Positions 37,014-45,158 of a stretch of 64,000 bases of DNA are shown piece by piece (position 1 is the first letter of the stretch; each line of letters opens with the position of its first letter). The stretch is from CAYSCS01 sp964429695. Its GTDB lineage: Bacteria; Acidobacteriota; Aminicenantia; Aminicenantales; Aminicenantaceae. The stretch covers positions 24,706 through 88,705 of the forward strand of contig CAYSCS010000087.1 of assembly GCA_964429695.1 (NCBI GenBank), written 5' to 3'. The notes under the pieces are model-generated. The model searched no databases, was not told the DNA's origin, and was given only the letters and a program-made list of their open reading frames with translations. Both the position numbers and the translations under genes were made by a program.

Positions 37014-37409
37014 TTTAGCTGAACTTTTTATACCCTTTTTCTTAAGCTAAATCAATTCTCCACGAGGAGTAAAAGTTAAAGATAAAGCCTTATTCTTCCC
37101 TCTCAGGTTTTTTCTGAAATTCGCTCTCCTCCATAATTTAAGGTCCTCCTCTCCTTACCATAAGCAAGTAATCAGGCTTCCCCCCTTCCAGGAGAGACGA
37201 CTCTTTATAAATCATGGACGCTTCTCTTTAAAAATTAAACTCCCCTTTCTTTTTAAGGCGCGATTCAAACGAGCCTTTTTTAAAATTCTGGGCTTCATTT
37301 GGCTCTAGGAAACTTCTCCAGCTTAAATTAAGCTCGAATTAAGGTATCCAAACCTTCAATGAAGCTGATAAAAATGAGGGGGAAAAAAAGCCATATGAAA
37401 TTTCTCATC
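37014..37409. other. Intergenic stretch, nothing recognised
   Basis: 396 bases between the EamA and UbiA genes, both leftward. No convincing reading frame, tRNA, strong hairpin or consensus promoter was found. Composition is A+T-rich, like other gaps here. Confidence 0.45.
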
Positions 37410-38348
37410 CTACACTCCCGCTCCGAACTGACTCGAATTTAATTTTCTCAAGAAAAGACGGTAACCGGAGCGAGTGAAATAAACGCCGATAAAGATGGTC
37501 AAGGCTCCGCATATTTGTAAAAAAGATATCGACTCAGCGAGAAAAATATGGGCAAAAAAGACAGCAAAAACAGGAGTCATATAATTATAAATCGCTGTCT
37601 TGCTGTTCCCGATTCTCTTTACAGATGAATACCAGGCAAGATATCCAAAAACCAGGGCCAGAAGAAAAGAATAGATGAGAGCTGCCCAGCTTGCAAATGA
37701 AATATCTTTAGAAATAGTTTTGTGAAAATCTCCCTTACAGAAGGGAAGATAAAAGAGAGTCCCGATAGACAGGGTCAAAGCAGATAATTTAAGAGGAGAC
37801 ATCTTTTCTAAAAGAGGCTTGGCATAAACAGTATAAAGAGCCCAGCATAAGTTACCTCCAAGAATCAACAATTCTCCCCTGACGCTTTTCTGTTGAAATC
37901 CAATTTCGCGGTGATTACTGAGGGCTACGAGATAAAATCCTATAAAACTCAGCAGGATTCCCAGCCACCCTGCCCAGTGAATCTTCTCCTGGCCGCTTAT
38001 GGAACTCAGAATAGCCACAAAAATGGGACTCATCGACATTACCAGCGAAGTGTTGGAGGCAGTACTCAGGTTGATACCATGGATGAAGAGAAGCTGGTAA
38101 ACAGTATTTCCTACTATTCCCAGGAATATAATGGGCAAAATCTGAACTTTCTCCAGAGAAATTTTTTCTTTCTTTAAAAAAAGAAGTGCCATCAGGAACA
38201 AGGAAGCAAGCAACATTCGCAATCCGTTGAAACCTAAAGGTGCAAATTCCCTCAGAGCAAATTTGACCAGAGAGAAATTCATCGCCCAGGTTAAAATAGA
38301 AAATATCATCAATATGTCTGTGAGTCCAAATTTATTGTGGTTGTTCAT
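37410..38348 (-). CDS. EamA-family (DMT) transporter
   Basis: 312 aa, ten predicted transmembrane helices arranged as two EamA repeats: the first from about 10 to 140 and the second from about 160 to 300 (GELLILGGNLCWALYTVYAKPL and PVFAVFFAHIFLAESISFLQICGALTIFIGV). Such proteins export metabolites or amino acids; the substrate cannot be predicted. It stands alone, 63 nt downstream of queF on the same strand. Confidence 0.85.
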   Translation of the reverse strand: MNNHNKFGLTDILMIFSILTWAMNFSLVKFALREFAPLGFNGLRMLLASLFLMALLFLKKEKISLEKVQILPIIFLGIVGNTVYQLLFIHGINLSTASNTSLVMSMSPIFVAILSSISGQEKIHWAGWLGILLSFIGFYLVALSNHREIGFQQKSVRGELLILGGNLCWALYTVYAKPLLEKMSPLKLSALTLSIGTLFYLPFCKGDFHKTISKDISFASWAALIYSFLLALVFGYLAWYSSVKRIGNSKTAIYNYMTPVFAVFFAHIFLAESISFLQICGALTIFIGVYFTRSGYRLFLRKLNSSQFGAGV

Positions 38349-38411
38349 TCTTCGTGATTTTTCTTCTAGTCTTATGGTGATTTTATAGATAGGCTTAAAA
38401 TAAAATACTGT

Positions 38412-38816
38412 TCATCTATCCTTGTTTCTTCCTTTTGAGCGTGGATAATGTGCCTCCACAAAAGATTTTATTCCTCCTCGCGGATTAAACTCTCCTGTGA
38501 CAACCGCTCTTACAGGTTGACAGGCTTTCACCACGTCTTCCAGGATGCGGTTGACTACATTTTCATAGAAAATCCCCAAATTGCGGTAAGCCAAGATGTA
38601 CATTTTGAGTGACTTTAGCTCCAAACATTTTTTATAGGGAACATAGCGGATAACAATCGTCCCGTGATCGGGGAGCCCTGTCTTGGGACAGAGTGAGGTA
38701 AATTCCGGGATTTCTATTTTAACCTCATAATCTGGAAACTGATTGGGAAAGGTTTCTATTTCCGGTAGCTTCTCACTGAGTCCTGCCTTAGCTTCTTTCT
38801 CACTCATTCGCGGCAT
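38412..38816 (-). CDS. queF: NADPH-dependent 7-cyano-7-deazaguanine reductase QueF
   Basis: Reduces preQ0 to preQ1, the free precursor inserted into tRNA. Unimodular type: 134 aa. Catalytic C43 in FTSLCPKTGLPD with D50, and the QueF NADPH motif ELKSLKMYILAYRN (66-79) are present. AGAGGG lies 7 nt before the ATG at 38816. It is separated from queCDE by about 8 kb and diverges from fur, whose operator-like sites may also influence it. Confidence 0.95.
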   Translation of the reverse strand: MPRMSEKEAKAGLSEKLPEIETFPNQFPDYEVKIEIPEFTSLCPKTGLPDHGTIVIRYVPYKKCLELKSLKMYILAYRNLGIFYENVVNRILEDVVKACQPVRAVVTGEFNPRGGIKSFVEAHYPRSKGRNKDR

Positions 38817-38904
38817 TCTCTTTCCCTCTTAAGAAGATTGAAGTATACCCGAACTGCCCTTAAAAAACAACAGACCGGAAGGGCATTGCTCTCTTCTTCA
38901 AGGG

Positions 38905-38920
38905 GGATAATGATTTTTAT
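38905..38920. promoter_or_regulatory. Candidate Fur box, upstream site
   Basis: GATAATGATTTTTATC: a GATAA/TTATC inverted repeat whose first nine bases equal the GATAATGAT half of the Fur consensus. It lies just upstream of the fur -35 box. Confidence 0.45.
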
Positions 38921-38921
38921 C

Positions 38922-38950
38922 TTGAAAAAAATAAGAACAAAGCCTATTAT
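38922..38950 (+). promoter_or_regulatory. Predicted fur promoter
   Basis: TTGAAA (38922-38927), 17-nt spacer, TATTAT (38945-38950). It is flanked on both sides by Fur-box-like palindromes. Confidence 0.55.
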
Positions 38951-38951
38951 T

Positions 38952-38970
38952 GAAAATGATATTCATCATT
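38952..38970. promoter_or_regulatory. Candidate Fur box at the fur transcription start
   Basis: GAAAATGATATTCATCATT matches 15 of 19 positions of the classic Fur box GATAATGATAATCATTATC. It begins one base after the -10 box, so binding would block initiation: autorepression. Confidence 0.6.
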
Positions 38971-38984
38971 AAACAAGGATAAAA

Positions 38985-39434
38985 ATGATATCGGAATGCC
39001 ATCGATGGAGGAAAAGGCTCCGCTCTCAAGTCGCAAGATGGACAGTCCCGAGAGAAGCCATCCTGAAAGTTCTTCTTCAAACCTCAAAGCACATGAGCGC
39101 TAAAGAAATATATGCTACTTTGCATAAGATATATCCTGGGATTGGCCTCACCACTGTGTACCGGACTCTGGACCTTCTTTCCCGAGTAGGCGTCATCAGC
39201 AAGCTTTCTGTAGGTAATGGTCATACCCGTTATGAATATAAATCGGATGAAAAAAAAGAACATCACCACCACCTTATCTGTAATCGCTGTGGCAAAATCA
39301 TAGATTACAGCGATTTTCTTGAAGAAGAATTAGAGCTGGTAAGGAAGACAGAGGAAAACCTGGCTAAAAAATATAATTTCACGGTCCAGGATCATAACAT
39401 AGAATTCTATGGACTCTGCAGCAAATGTAAGTGA
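38985..39434 (+). CDS. fur: Fur-family metalloregulator
   Basis: Winged-helix metal sensor, 149 aa. The DNA-binding half has TVPREAILKVLL, SAKEIYATL and GLTTVYRTLDLL. The metal half has HHHH (93-96), a structural zinc site C99-x2-C102 with C145-x2-C148, and the dimer-interface histidines. Such proteins include Fur, PerR and Zur; the Fur-box match upstream argues for Fur or PerR. AAGGA lies 6 nt before the ATG. The unusually basic N-terminus (MISECHRWRKRLR) is characteristic. The promoter with flanking operators suggests autoregulation. Confidence 0.9.
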   Translation: MISECHRWRKRLRSQVARWTVPREAILKVLLQTSKHMSAKEIYATLHKIYPGIGLTTVYRTLDLLSRVGVISKLSVGNGHTRYEYKSDEKKEHHHHLICNRCGKIIDYSDFLEEELELVRKTEENLAKKYNFTVQDHNIEFYGLCSKCK

Positions 39435-40223
39435 GGTTGAATATTCATTTTTACGGGTTTAGACTTTCGCCTATTGTATAAGAAAGAAAATTTTGCAATC
39501 TTAAATAGAACTCGGATATAAATACAAAAAAGCTTCACCCGGAAAGGGAAGAATCTCCAGAGAACACTGAAATAATCATTCAAGAAAGCTAAGGACATTC
39601 TCTTCGACGCTTTTTTCTTAAGACATCAATAGATTGCATGAAGGAGGAAAGAAGGTTTTTATAAACACAATGACTGAACCTTAAGCACTCAAATCCTTTA
39701 TAATCCAGCTGAAAATAGCAAGAAAACGGAAAGTTAAATCAAAATGAAAGAAAAAACCTCCCTTTTGAGATAAAGCACAGTATAAATTTTAGGCTCTTCT
39801 CCAAATTAGCTCCTGAAAATATCTTGGGGAAAAAGGAAAAGAAATGGATGTGTCCTTACCTTCACATGGCTAAAATTAGCAAAAACGTAAAAAAGCACAT
39901 CCTTTATTCTCTAGCTAATAACCTAGCTCTCAACGCTCCAGGTATCTTACTTAAGATATATTTCAGTCGCCCCCTGGCTATTATATTTGTATCCATAAAT
40001 CGGAATATGAACCGAATTCGAATTAAATTTTAAGGAAGATTTAATTTAAGCCAATTATCATTGCCTATCTTAATTTGGCCATAAAGCCTAAAGATAAATT
40101 CAAAAAGATTGAATGATAATTGAGTGGAAAAAAATCTATGATTTATATATAATTAAATCTAAAATATTCAATTTTCATTCAAAAAAATTAACTTGCAAGC
40201 CAAAAGAGGAGAACTCCCTAACC
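39435..40223. other. Long intergenic region between fur and the IscU-like gene
   Basis: 789 bases, very A+T-rich. No credible gene: the 69-codon frame at 39824 lacks a Shine-Dalgarno and family features. A perfect 10-nt inverted repeat, AATTATCATT (40053-40062) and AATGATAATT (40112-40121), resembles Fur half-sites. A weak promoter TTGAGT (40120-40125), 18-nt spacer, TATATA (40144-40149) overlaps the second arm. Confidence 0.4.
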
Positions 40224-40694
40224 ATGCCTAAAGATGAAGAATTAGAAAAATTCATACAAAAACTTCAAGATCAAATCCTGGAAGAAGCAAAGAAGCGCTA
40301 TTCGAAGACTGTAATCGAACACTGGCGAAATCCCAGAAATTTTCGCAAGATAGAAAATCCAGACGGTTATGCAAAAGTTAAAGGCGTCTGTGGTGACACA
40401 ATGGAAATGTTCCTCACTATAAAAGATGGAAAAATCTTAGATTGCAGTTTCTTAACAGATGGTTGTGCAACTACCATAGCCTGCGGGAGTATGGCTACTG
40501 AGATTGCTCACAAGAAGTCTTTCACAGAAGCACTTGCCTTAGTGAGTGCAGATTCGATTCTGAGAAGACTCGGAGGACTCCCCGAAGAAGACGTACACTG
40601 CGCCCACTTGGCTGCAGAAACGATGCGCAGGGCATTGGCAGATTATTTAGCTCAAAGACAGGCTCCATGGAAAAAATACTATCGAAACACCTAA
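40224..40694 (+). CDS. IscU/NifU-N-like iron-sulfur scaffold protein
   Basis: Assembles Fe-S clusters for transfer to apoproteins. The three scaffold cysteines are C56 (VCGDT, with D58), C81 (DGCATTIACGSM) and C126 (HCAHLAAET). The frame extends back to 40113, but the ATG at 40224 gives the normal start and is preceded by AGAGGAG about 12 nt away. 156 aa. The first 25 residues form an extra helix. No cysteine desulfurase is adjacent. It heads a row with DUF6485, a radical-SAM enzyme and DUF6125. Confidence 0.88.
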   Translation: MPKDEELEKFIQKLQDQILEEAKKRYSKTVIEHWRNPRNFRKIENPDGYAKVKGVCGDTMEMFLTIKDGKILDCSFLTDGCATTIACGSMATEIAHKKSFTEALALVSADSILRRLGGLPEEDVHCAHLAAETMRRALADYLAQRQAPWKKYYRNT

Positions 40695-40741
40695 CCTACG
40701 GAGAAACTAAAGAAAGACTCCATTCAACAAGAGGTAAAAAG

Positions 40742-40945
40742 ATGAAGGAATGCAGGGAAAAAATAAACCTCAGCCAGTGTAACTGCAGCTGGGAACCATG
40801 CAGCAGGAAAGGAATCTGCTGTGAATGTCTGAGTTATCACTGGAGAAACAGAGAGCTTCCTGCCTGCCTTTTCCCTGATGATGTGGAAAGAACATATGAC
40901 CGTTCGCTGAGAAGATTCATCCAGATTTATAAAAATCAACTCTGA
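40742..40945 (+). CDS. DUF6485-type small cysteine-rich protein
   Basis: 67 aa with eight cysteines (C4, C13, C15, C20, C26, C27, C29, C42) in the pattern CxC....C.RKGxCCECLxYH, then PACLFP and ERTYDRS, as I recall for the DUF6485 family. It probably binds zinc or an Fe-S cluster. The ATG at 40742 is preceded by AGAGG at 7 nt; the frame's earlier start at 40667 lies inside the scaffold gene and is less likely. The biochemical role is not known. Confidence 0.75.
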   Translation: MKECREKINLSQCNCSWEPCSRKGICCECLSYHWRNRELPACLFPDDVERTYDRSLRRFIQIYKNQL

Positions 40946-40952
40946 GAAAGCC

Positions 40953-41894
40953 TTGAACAAAACGACCAACCTTCAAATCCATGTCTACGGACCCGTTCCT
41001 TCTAGACGCCTTGGTTTTTCGCTCGGGGTAGACATAATTCCCTTTAAGACTTGTTCACTTGATTGCATCTATTGCCAATTAGGACATACTCCCAAAAAGA
41101 CAGTGCGGCGAAGGGAATATTTTTCTTCAGAGGAAATTTTAGCCCAGATTCAAAAAAAAATAGATTCAGGCGAAAAAATTGACTTCATCACTTTTTCCGG
41201 TTCGGGCGAACCCACCCTTAATCTTGCCCTTGGAAAAATCATCAAAGAAATCAAAAAAATGACAAGAATTCCAGTTGCTGTGCTCACTAATTCTACCCTC
41301 CTTACGCGAAAAAGCGTAAGGAAAGCCCTGCTTGCTTCAGACCTGGTCATTCCCTCTTTAGATGCAGCTTCCCAGGATATATTTCTAAAGGTCAACCGAC
41401 CCCACCATTCGCTAAAGATTAAAGAGATAACAGAGAGCATCGCTGAATTCAAGAAAGATTTCAAGGGAGAAATCTGGGTTGAAATCATGTTGGTTAGGGG
41501 AGTAAACGATTCTCCCTCTCATTTAAAAAAGCTCAAGGAATTGATAAAAAAAATAGACCCGCACAAAACACAACTAAACACTGTCATCCGCCCACCTTGT
41601 GAGAAGTATGCCTTCCCTTTGACTCTAAAAGAAATGGAAGAAGTAAGAAATATTCTCGGTCAAAGTTGCGAAATAATCGGAACCTTCAGAATTGGGGAGC
41701 AAAAACCTTCTTTTAAAGATCTCGAAGGAGAAATCATCACCATGCTTAAAAGAAGACCCATGACCCTCGAAGATATCTCGATTTCTTTAGGGTGGGAGAG
41801 AGATAAAGTCTTAAAATCTCTGCTTCAACTAATAAGAAAAGGGGAAATTCGCAAGGTAATTCATAAAAATACTTCCTACTACGAGCCTTCCTGA
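40953..41894 (+). CDS. Radical SAM protein with C-terminal winged-helix domain (COG0731-like)
   Basis: 313 aa. YGPVPSRRLGFSLGVD near the N-terminus and the cluster motif C34-x3-C38-x2-C41 (CSLDCIYC) define a radical-SAM subgroup related to COG0731 (TYW1-like fold), without the TYW1 flavodoxin domain. Residues about 240-313 look like a winged-helix (TLEDISISLGWERDKVLKSLLQL). The start appears to be TTG at 40953, 7 nt after the DUF6485 gene; no in-frame ATG precedes the core motif. The substrate is unknown. Confidence 0.82.
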   Translation: MNKTTNLQIHVYGPVPSRRLGFSLGVDIIPFKTCSLDCIYCQLGHTPKKTVRRREYFSSEEILAQIQKKIDSGEKIDFITFSGSGEPTLNLALGKIIKEIKKMTRIPVAVLTNSTLLTRKSVRKALLASDLVIPSLDAASQDIFLKVNRPHHSLKIKEITESIAEFKKDFKGEIWVEIMLVRGVNDSPSHLKKLKELIKKIDPHKTQLNTVIRPPCEKYAFPLTLKEMEEVRNILGQSCEIIGTFRIGEQKPSFKDLEGEIITMLKRRPMTLEDISISLGWERDKVLKSLLQLIRKGEIRKVIHKNTSYYEPS

Positions 41895-41932
41895 AAAGGA
41901 GAAATCCAGCATATCCCTCAAGGAGGAAAAAG

Positions 41933-42445
41933 ATGAAGGAAGTTAAAGACCTGAGTAAAGAGGAGCTTATAGAAGTTTTAGTTGATGCCTCTAAAAACTG
42001 GCTTGCCCATGATGGTCTCTGGTTCCGCTCTGTGGAGGAAAAGTATGGTCTTGAAGTAGCCATCGAGCTCGATAGAAAAGCATGGGAAAAATTCACTGTC
42101 ATTGAGGCCAAAAGAATCATGAAAAGGCTCTCCCTCCAGCCAGGAGGAGGAATCCCAGCTCTCATCCAGGCACTAAAATTCAGACTATATGCACATATCA
42201 ATCTCCAAGAGATAGAAAAAGTGAGCGAGACTCAATGTATTTTCCGCATGCGAAGCTGTCGGGTTCAGGAAGCACGCTTGAGACAAGGTCTTAAAGATTT
42301 CCCCTGTAAATCAGTGGGCAAAGTGGAATATAGCGGTTTTGCCCGAACCATCGACCCCAGGATAAAAACAACCTGCCTCCTCTGTCCCCCTGACCCTCAC
42401 CCTGAAGATTTGTGGTGTGCCTGGGAGTTCAGACTGGAAAGCTAA
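41933..42445 (+). CDS. DUF6125-like protein
   Basis: 170 aa, no membrane segment. NWLAHDGLWFRSVEEKYG (about 22-39), AWEKFTVIEAKRIM and the late Cys/His pattern (CRVQEARLRQGL, CPPDPHPEDLWCAW) match my memory of the DUF6125 family found widely in Clostridia and anaerobic bacteria. The function is not established. AAGGAGG lies 6 nt before the ATG. It is cotranscribed with the radical-SAM gene upstream. Confidence 0.7.
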   Translation: MKEVKDLSKEELIEVLVDASKNWLAHDGLWFRSVEEKYGLEVAIELDRKAWEKFTVIEAKRIMKRLSLQPGGGIPALIQALKFRLYAHINLQEIEKVSETQCIFRMRSCRVQEARLRQGLKDFPCKSVGKVEYSGFARTIDPRIKTTCLLCPPDPHPEDLWCAWEFRLES

Positions 42446-42535
42446 TCTTCACAGGTTAGGGATGACCGTATTTAAAGAGACTCTAAAGAAATTTATCTTT
42501 CTTAATGATTCCATGAACCTAAAAAGGAGTTAAAC

Positions 42536-43501
42536 ATGTTTCTTACTACCCATTTTCCCAGAGCAAAGAAATTCTGGTATATGGGTTCGCTCTACGACTG
42601 GTGCCAAGCCCACATCCATACCATGAGTCATGCCTTGCATTACGGGACATCTGTGTTTGAAGGCATTCGGGCTTACAAGAGCGCGCAGGGACCGGCTATC
42701 TTCCGTCTCCATGACCACCTGGAAAGGCTCTTCCACTCTGCCTCGGTTCTGAAGATGAAGGTTCCTTACACAGAAAAAGAAATAGCTGATGCTATCATCT
42801 CAGTCGTCAAAGAAAACAATCTTGAGTCAGCATATATCAGGCCTCTTCTTTTCTATTCCTATGGAAACCTTGGCTTGCTTCCCAAAGCTTGTCGAGTTGA
42901 ACTCGCCATAGCGGCGTGGGAATGGGGGGCTTATCTAGGAGAAAAAGCAGAAAAAGGCGTTCATGTCTATATAGTTCCCTTCAGAAGAATTCACCACAGC
43001 CAATTCGACATGAAGGCTAAACTGGGAGGAATGTATGTTCAATCCGCAATATGCGGACAAATTGCCAGAGAAAATGGTTGTGATGAGGCCTTGTTTTTGA
43101 ATCTCGAAGGAAACATTGCCGAAGGACCTGGAGAAAACATATTCATCGTTAAAGATAAGAGGCTCAGAACTAACGACCGAAAAGAATCCATTCTAGAGGG
43201 AATAACAAGAGCCTCGCTCCTCGAAATTGCAAATGATATGGGGATTGATTTTTCTATCGAAGCGATAAGAAAAGAAGACCTCTTTACGGCAGACGAAGCC
43301 TTCTTCTGTGGAACAGCTGTGGAAATAATCCCTATCATCCGTGTGACTGATGCCTCAAGAATAAACACTCCCGCCAAAGAGTATAAAATCTCTTCTGGAA
43401 TTTTTGGAGAGATGACAAGAGCGATAAAGGAGATTTATCTAAAGGCTGTTAGAGGAGAGGAAAAAAGATATCAAAAATGGTTAACTTATGTAAAAAAATA
43501 A
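42536..43501 (+). CDS. ilvE: Branched-chain amino acid aminotransferase IlvE
   Basis: Fold-type IV PLP aminotransferase for Leu, Ile and Val. PLP Lys162 in KAKLGGMYVQS aligns with E. coli IlvE K159; HYGTSVFEGIRAY (35-47) and EGPGENIFIV are family blocks. 321 aa. AAGGAG lies 6 nt before the ATG. No other branched-chain synthesis gene is nearby, so a catabolic use is equally possible. Confidence 0.93.
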   Translation: MFLTTHFPRAKKFWYMGSLYDWCQAHIHTMSHALHYGTSVFEGIRAYKSAQGPAIFRLHDHLERLFHSASVLKMKVPYTEKEIADAIISVVKENNLESAYIRPLLFYSYGNLGLLPKACRVELAIAAWEWGAYLGEKAEKGVHVYIVPFRRIHHSQFDMKAKLGGMYVQSAICGQIARENGCDEALFLNLEGNIAEGPGENIFIVKDKRLRTNDRKESILEGITRASLLEIANDMGIDFSIEAIRKEDLFTADEAFFCGTAVEIIPIIRVTDASRINTPAKEYKISSGIFGEMTRAIKEIYLKAVRGEEKRYQKWLTYVKK

Positions 43502-43519
43502 TCCCTTTCTTAAACCTCA

Positions 43520-44002
43520 ATGATAAGACTCACTAAAGCTCTTCTTGTGAAGGAGATTACAGAAAATATTTCTCTTCCCCAAAAAGGAAGCTATATCCTT
43601 GTCCTTAAAATAGATGAAGAAAAAATCTTCAAACCTGGCAGATTATCCTCTGCAAAATTTCTGCCTGGCATCTATCTCTATGTGGGAAGGGCAAAATCAA
43701 ACCTTCCCGCTCGTTTAAGGAGGCATTTTAAAAGGAAGAAAAAGAGATTCTGGCATATAGATTATCTCCTCAACGACAATAAAGTTAAAATTAAAGAAGC
43801 CCTCGTCTTCCCTGGCGAGTTTGAAGAATGTCAGTTAGCCCAGAGGATACAAAAAGCTCTAAAGCATTCAATTTTTCCTCTTAAAAAATTTGGATCTTCT
43901 GACTGTAACTGTATCAGCCACCTCATTTATCTTGCGCAGACCAAAGTCTCCCTGACTTCCGTTTTGTTCAGAAAAATTAAAAATAATTTTGCCTCCTCAT
44001 GA
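43520..44002 (+). CDS. DUF123/GIY-YIG-type nuclease-fold protein
   Basis: 160 aa. GSYILVLKI, GIYLYVGRAKSNLPARLRRHFK and KRFWHIDYLL form the DUF123 version of the GIY-YIG core; SSDCNCISHL is its conserved C-terminal Cys/His motif. Members occur alone or fused to endonuclease III, so a DNA-repair role is plausible but not shown. It follows ilvE after 18 nt. Its last 26 nt overlap the convergent PAP2 gene. Confidence 0.82.
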   Translation: MIRLTKALLVKEITENISLPQKGSYILVLKIDEEKIFKPGRLSSAKFLPGIYLYVGRAKSNLPARLRRHFKRKKKRFWHIDYLLNDNKVKIKEALVFPGEFEECQLAQRIQKALKHSIFPLKKFGSSDCNCISHLIYLAQTKVSLTSVLFRKIKNNFASS

Positions 44003-44984
44003 ATCCAAGCCTTAAACAAACTTCAACCGATAAAAAAATGATGAGAAAAACAAGCAGCGCTTCCCTTATGAATTCCACTCCTTGAGGAAGCGAAGGAAAC
44101 ATGAATCCCATGCTCCTTTTTACCCCTGTATTCAAAATAAGATAAAAAATTGCCAAAACAAAAATGCTTTTTACTCGGGAGGAAATATCATTTCCCACCT
44201 TGGGCAACCCTCTCTGACGGATTAAGAAAAAAGAAAGATTTATCCCCCAAAAAGATGGGGGCAAACTCGAGTTCACACCAGGAATGAAAAGAAGAAAAAA
44301 GGGAGTGAGAAAAAGATAAAAAAGAAACATACAGTTTTTAAAATCGAGACTGAGACCCTGTTTTTCTACGAAAAGGTATTCAGTCAACCTTTTATTTCTG
44401 AAGACAAAGGCATAAAAAATTAAAAGAATACCGAAGCCGACAACTAAACCCCCAAGAATATCTGCCAGAAAATGTCGACCAAGATAGATGCGTGAGAAAG
44501 GAATAAACGCCATCATCACCACCGAGACCACTCTCACCCATTTTTTCCGGAATAAAATCCAGATTGAGCCCCAAAATGAGGCAGCTCCACTCGTATGACC
44601 CGAAGGAAAGCCGAAGGAATCAATCCTGTGAGTTCTGAAATAGCTCACCACATCTTTAGGAAGAGAACTGAAGAAGCTTCTCCCCCCCATGCTTTTGAAA
44701 GGGGTGAGATTGGGGAGACCTTTATCCAAGGGAAGGACGTTAGAATCTACGTTTACTGGACGAGGAAGTGCAAAAATTTCTTTCAAGGCATTGGTCAGGA
44801 CACCATTCCAAATGAAAATGTGAATGAGGATAAATCCCTTCCTGAAGTCAATCCCAAAGGCGATGATAAAGATTAAAGGGATAACATAAGAGCTTCGTCC
44901 TATTTCAGTGAAAAACCTGAAAAAATAGGTCAAGAAATCTGAAGAGAAGGACTGGAAGAAAATTATTATTTCAGTCTGAAACAT
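43977..44984 (-). CDS. PAP2-superfamily membrane phosphatase
   Basis: 335 aa membrane protein. All three PAP2 motifs are present: K68-x6-RP (KEIFALPRP), PSGH at 127-130 and SRIYLGRHFLAD at 164-175. Likely substrates are lipid phosphates such as undecaprenyl pyrophosphate or phosphatidate. The C-terminal third adds further hydrophobic helices beyond the PAP2 core. It overlaps the convergent DUF123 gene by 26 nt. Confidence 0.88.
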   Translation of the reverse strand: MFQTEIIIFFQSFSSDFLTYFFRFFTEIGRSSYVIPLIFIIAFGIDFRKGFILIHIFIWNGVLTNALKEIFALPRPVNVDSNVLPLDKGLPNLTPFKSMGGRSFFSSLPKDVVSYFRTHRIDSFGFPSGHTSGAASFWGSIWILFRKKWVRVVSVVMMAFIPFSRIYLGRHFLADILGGLVVGFGILLIFYAFVFRNKRLTEYLFVEKQGLSLDFKNCMFLFYLFLTPFFLLFIPGVNSSLPPSFWGINLSFFLIRQRGLPKVGNDISSRVKSIFVLAIFYLILNTGVKRSMGFMFPSLPQGVEFIREALLVFLIIFLSVEVCLRLGFMRRQNYF

Positions 44985-45158
44985 GGTTGAAAATCAAACA
45001 GAATTTTTTTTCTTCATTTTAATCATCCCCTCTTATCTTAAAGATTATTTCTCCTTTCGCTTTCTCTTCTTAAGAATTCATCAAGAAGCACCATTCTAAG
45101 GGTTAACGATTTTGGGAATTCCTGGTTTAAATTAAAATTAAAAATCATCTCTGCAAGT

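Noticed and set aside
39824..40033. 69-codon frame in the fur-IscU gap
   Set aside because: No Shine-Dalgarno, no family features; the surrounding region looks non-coding.
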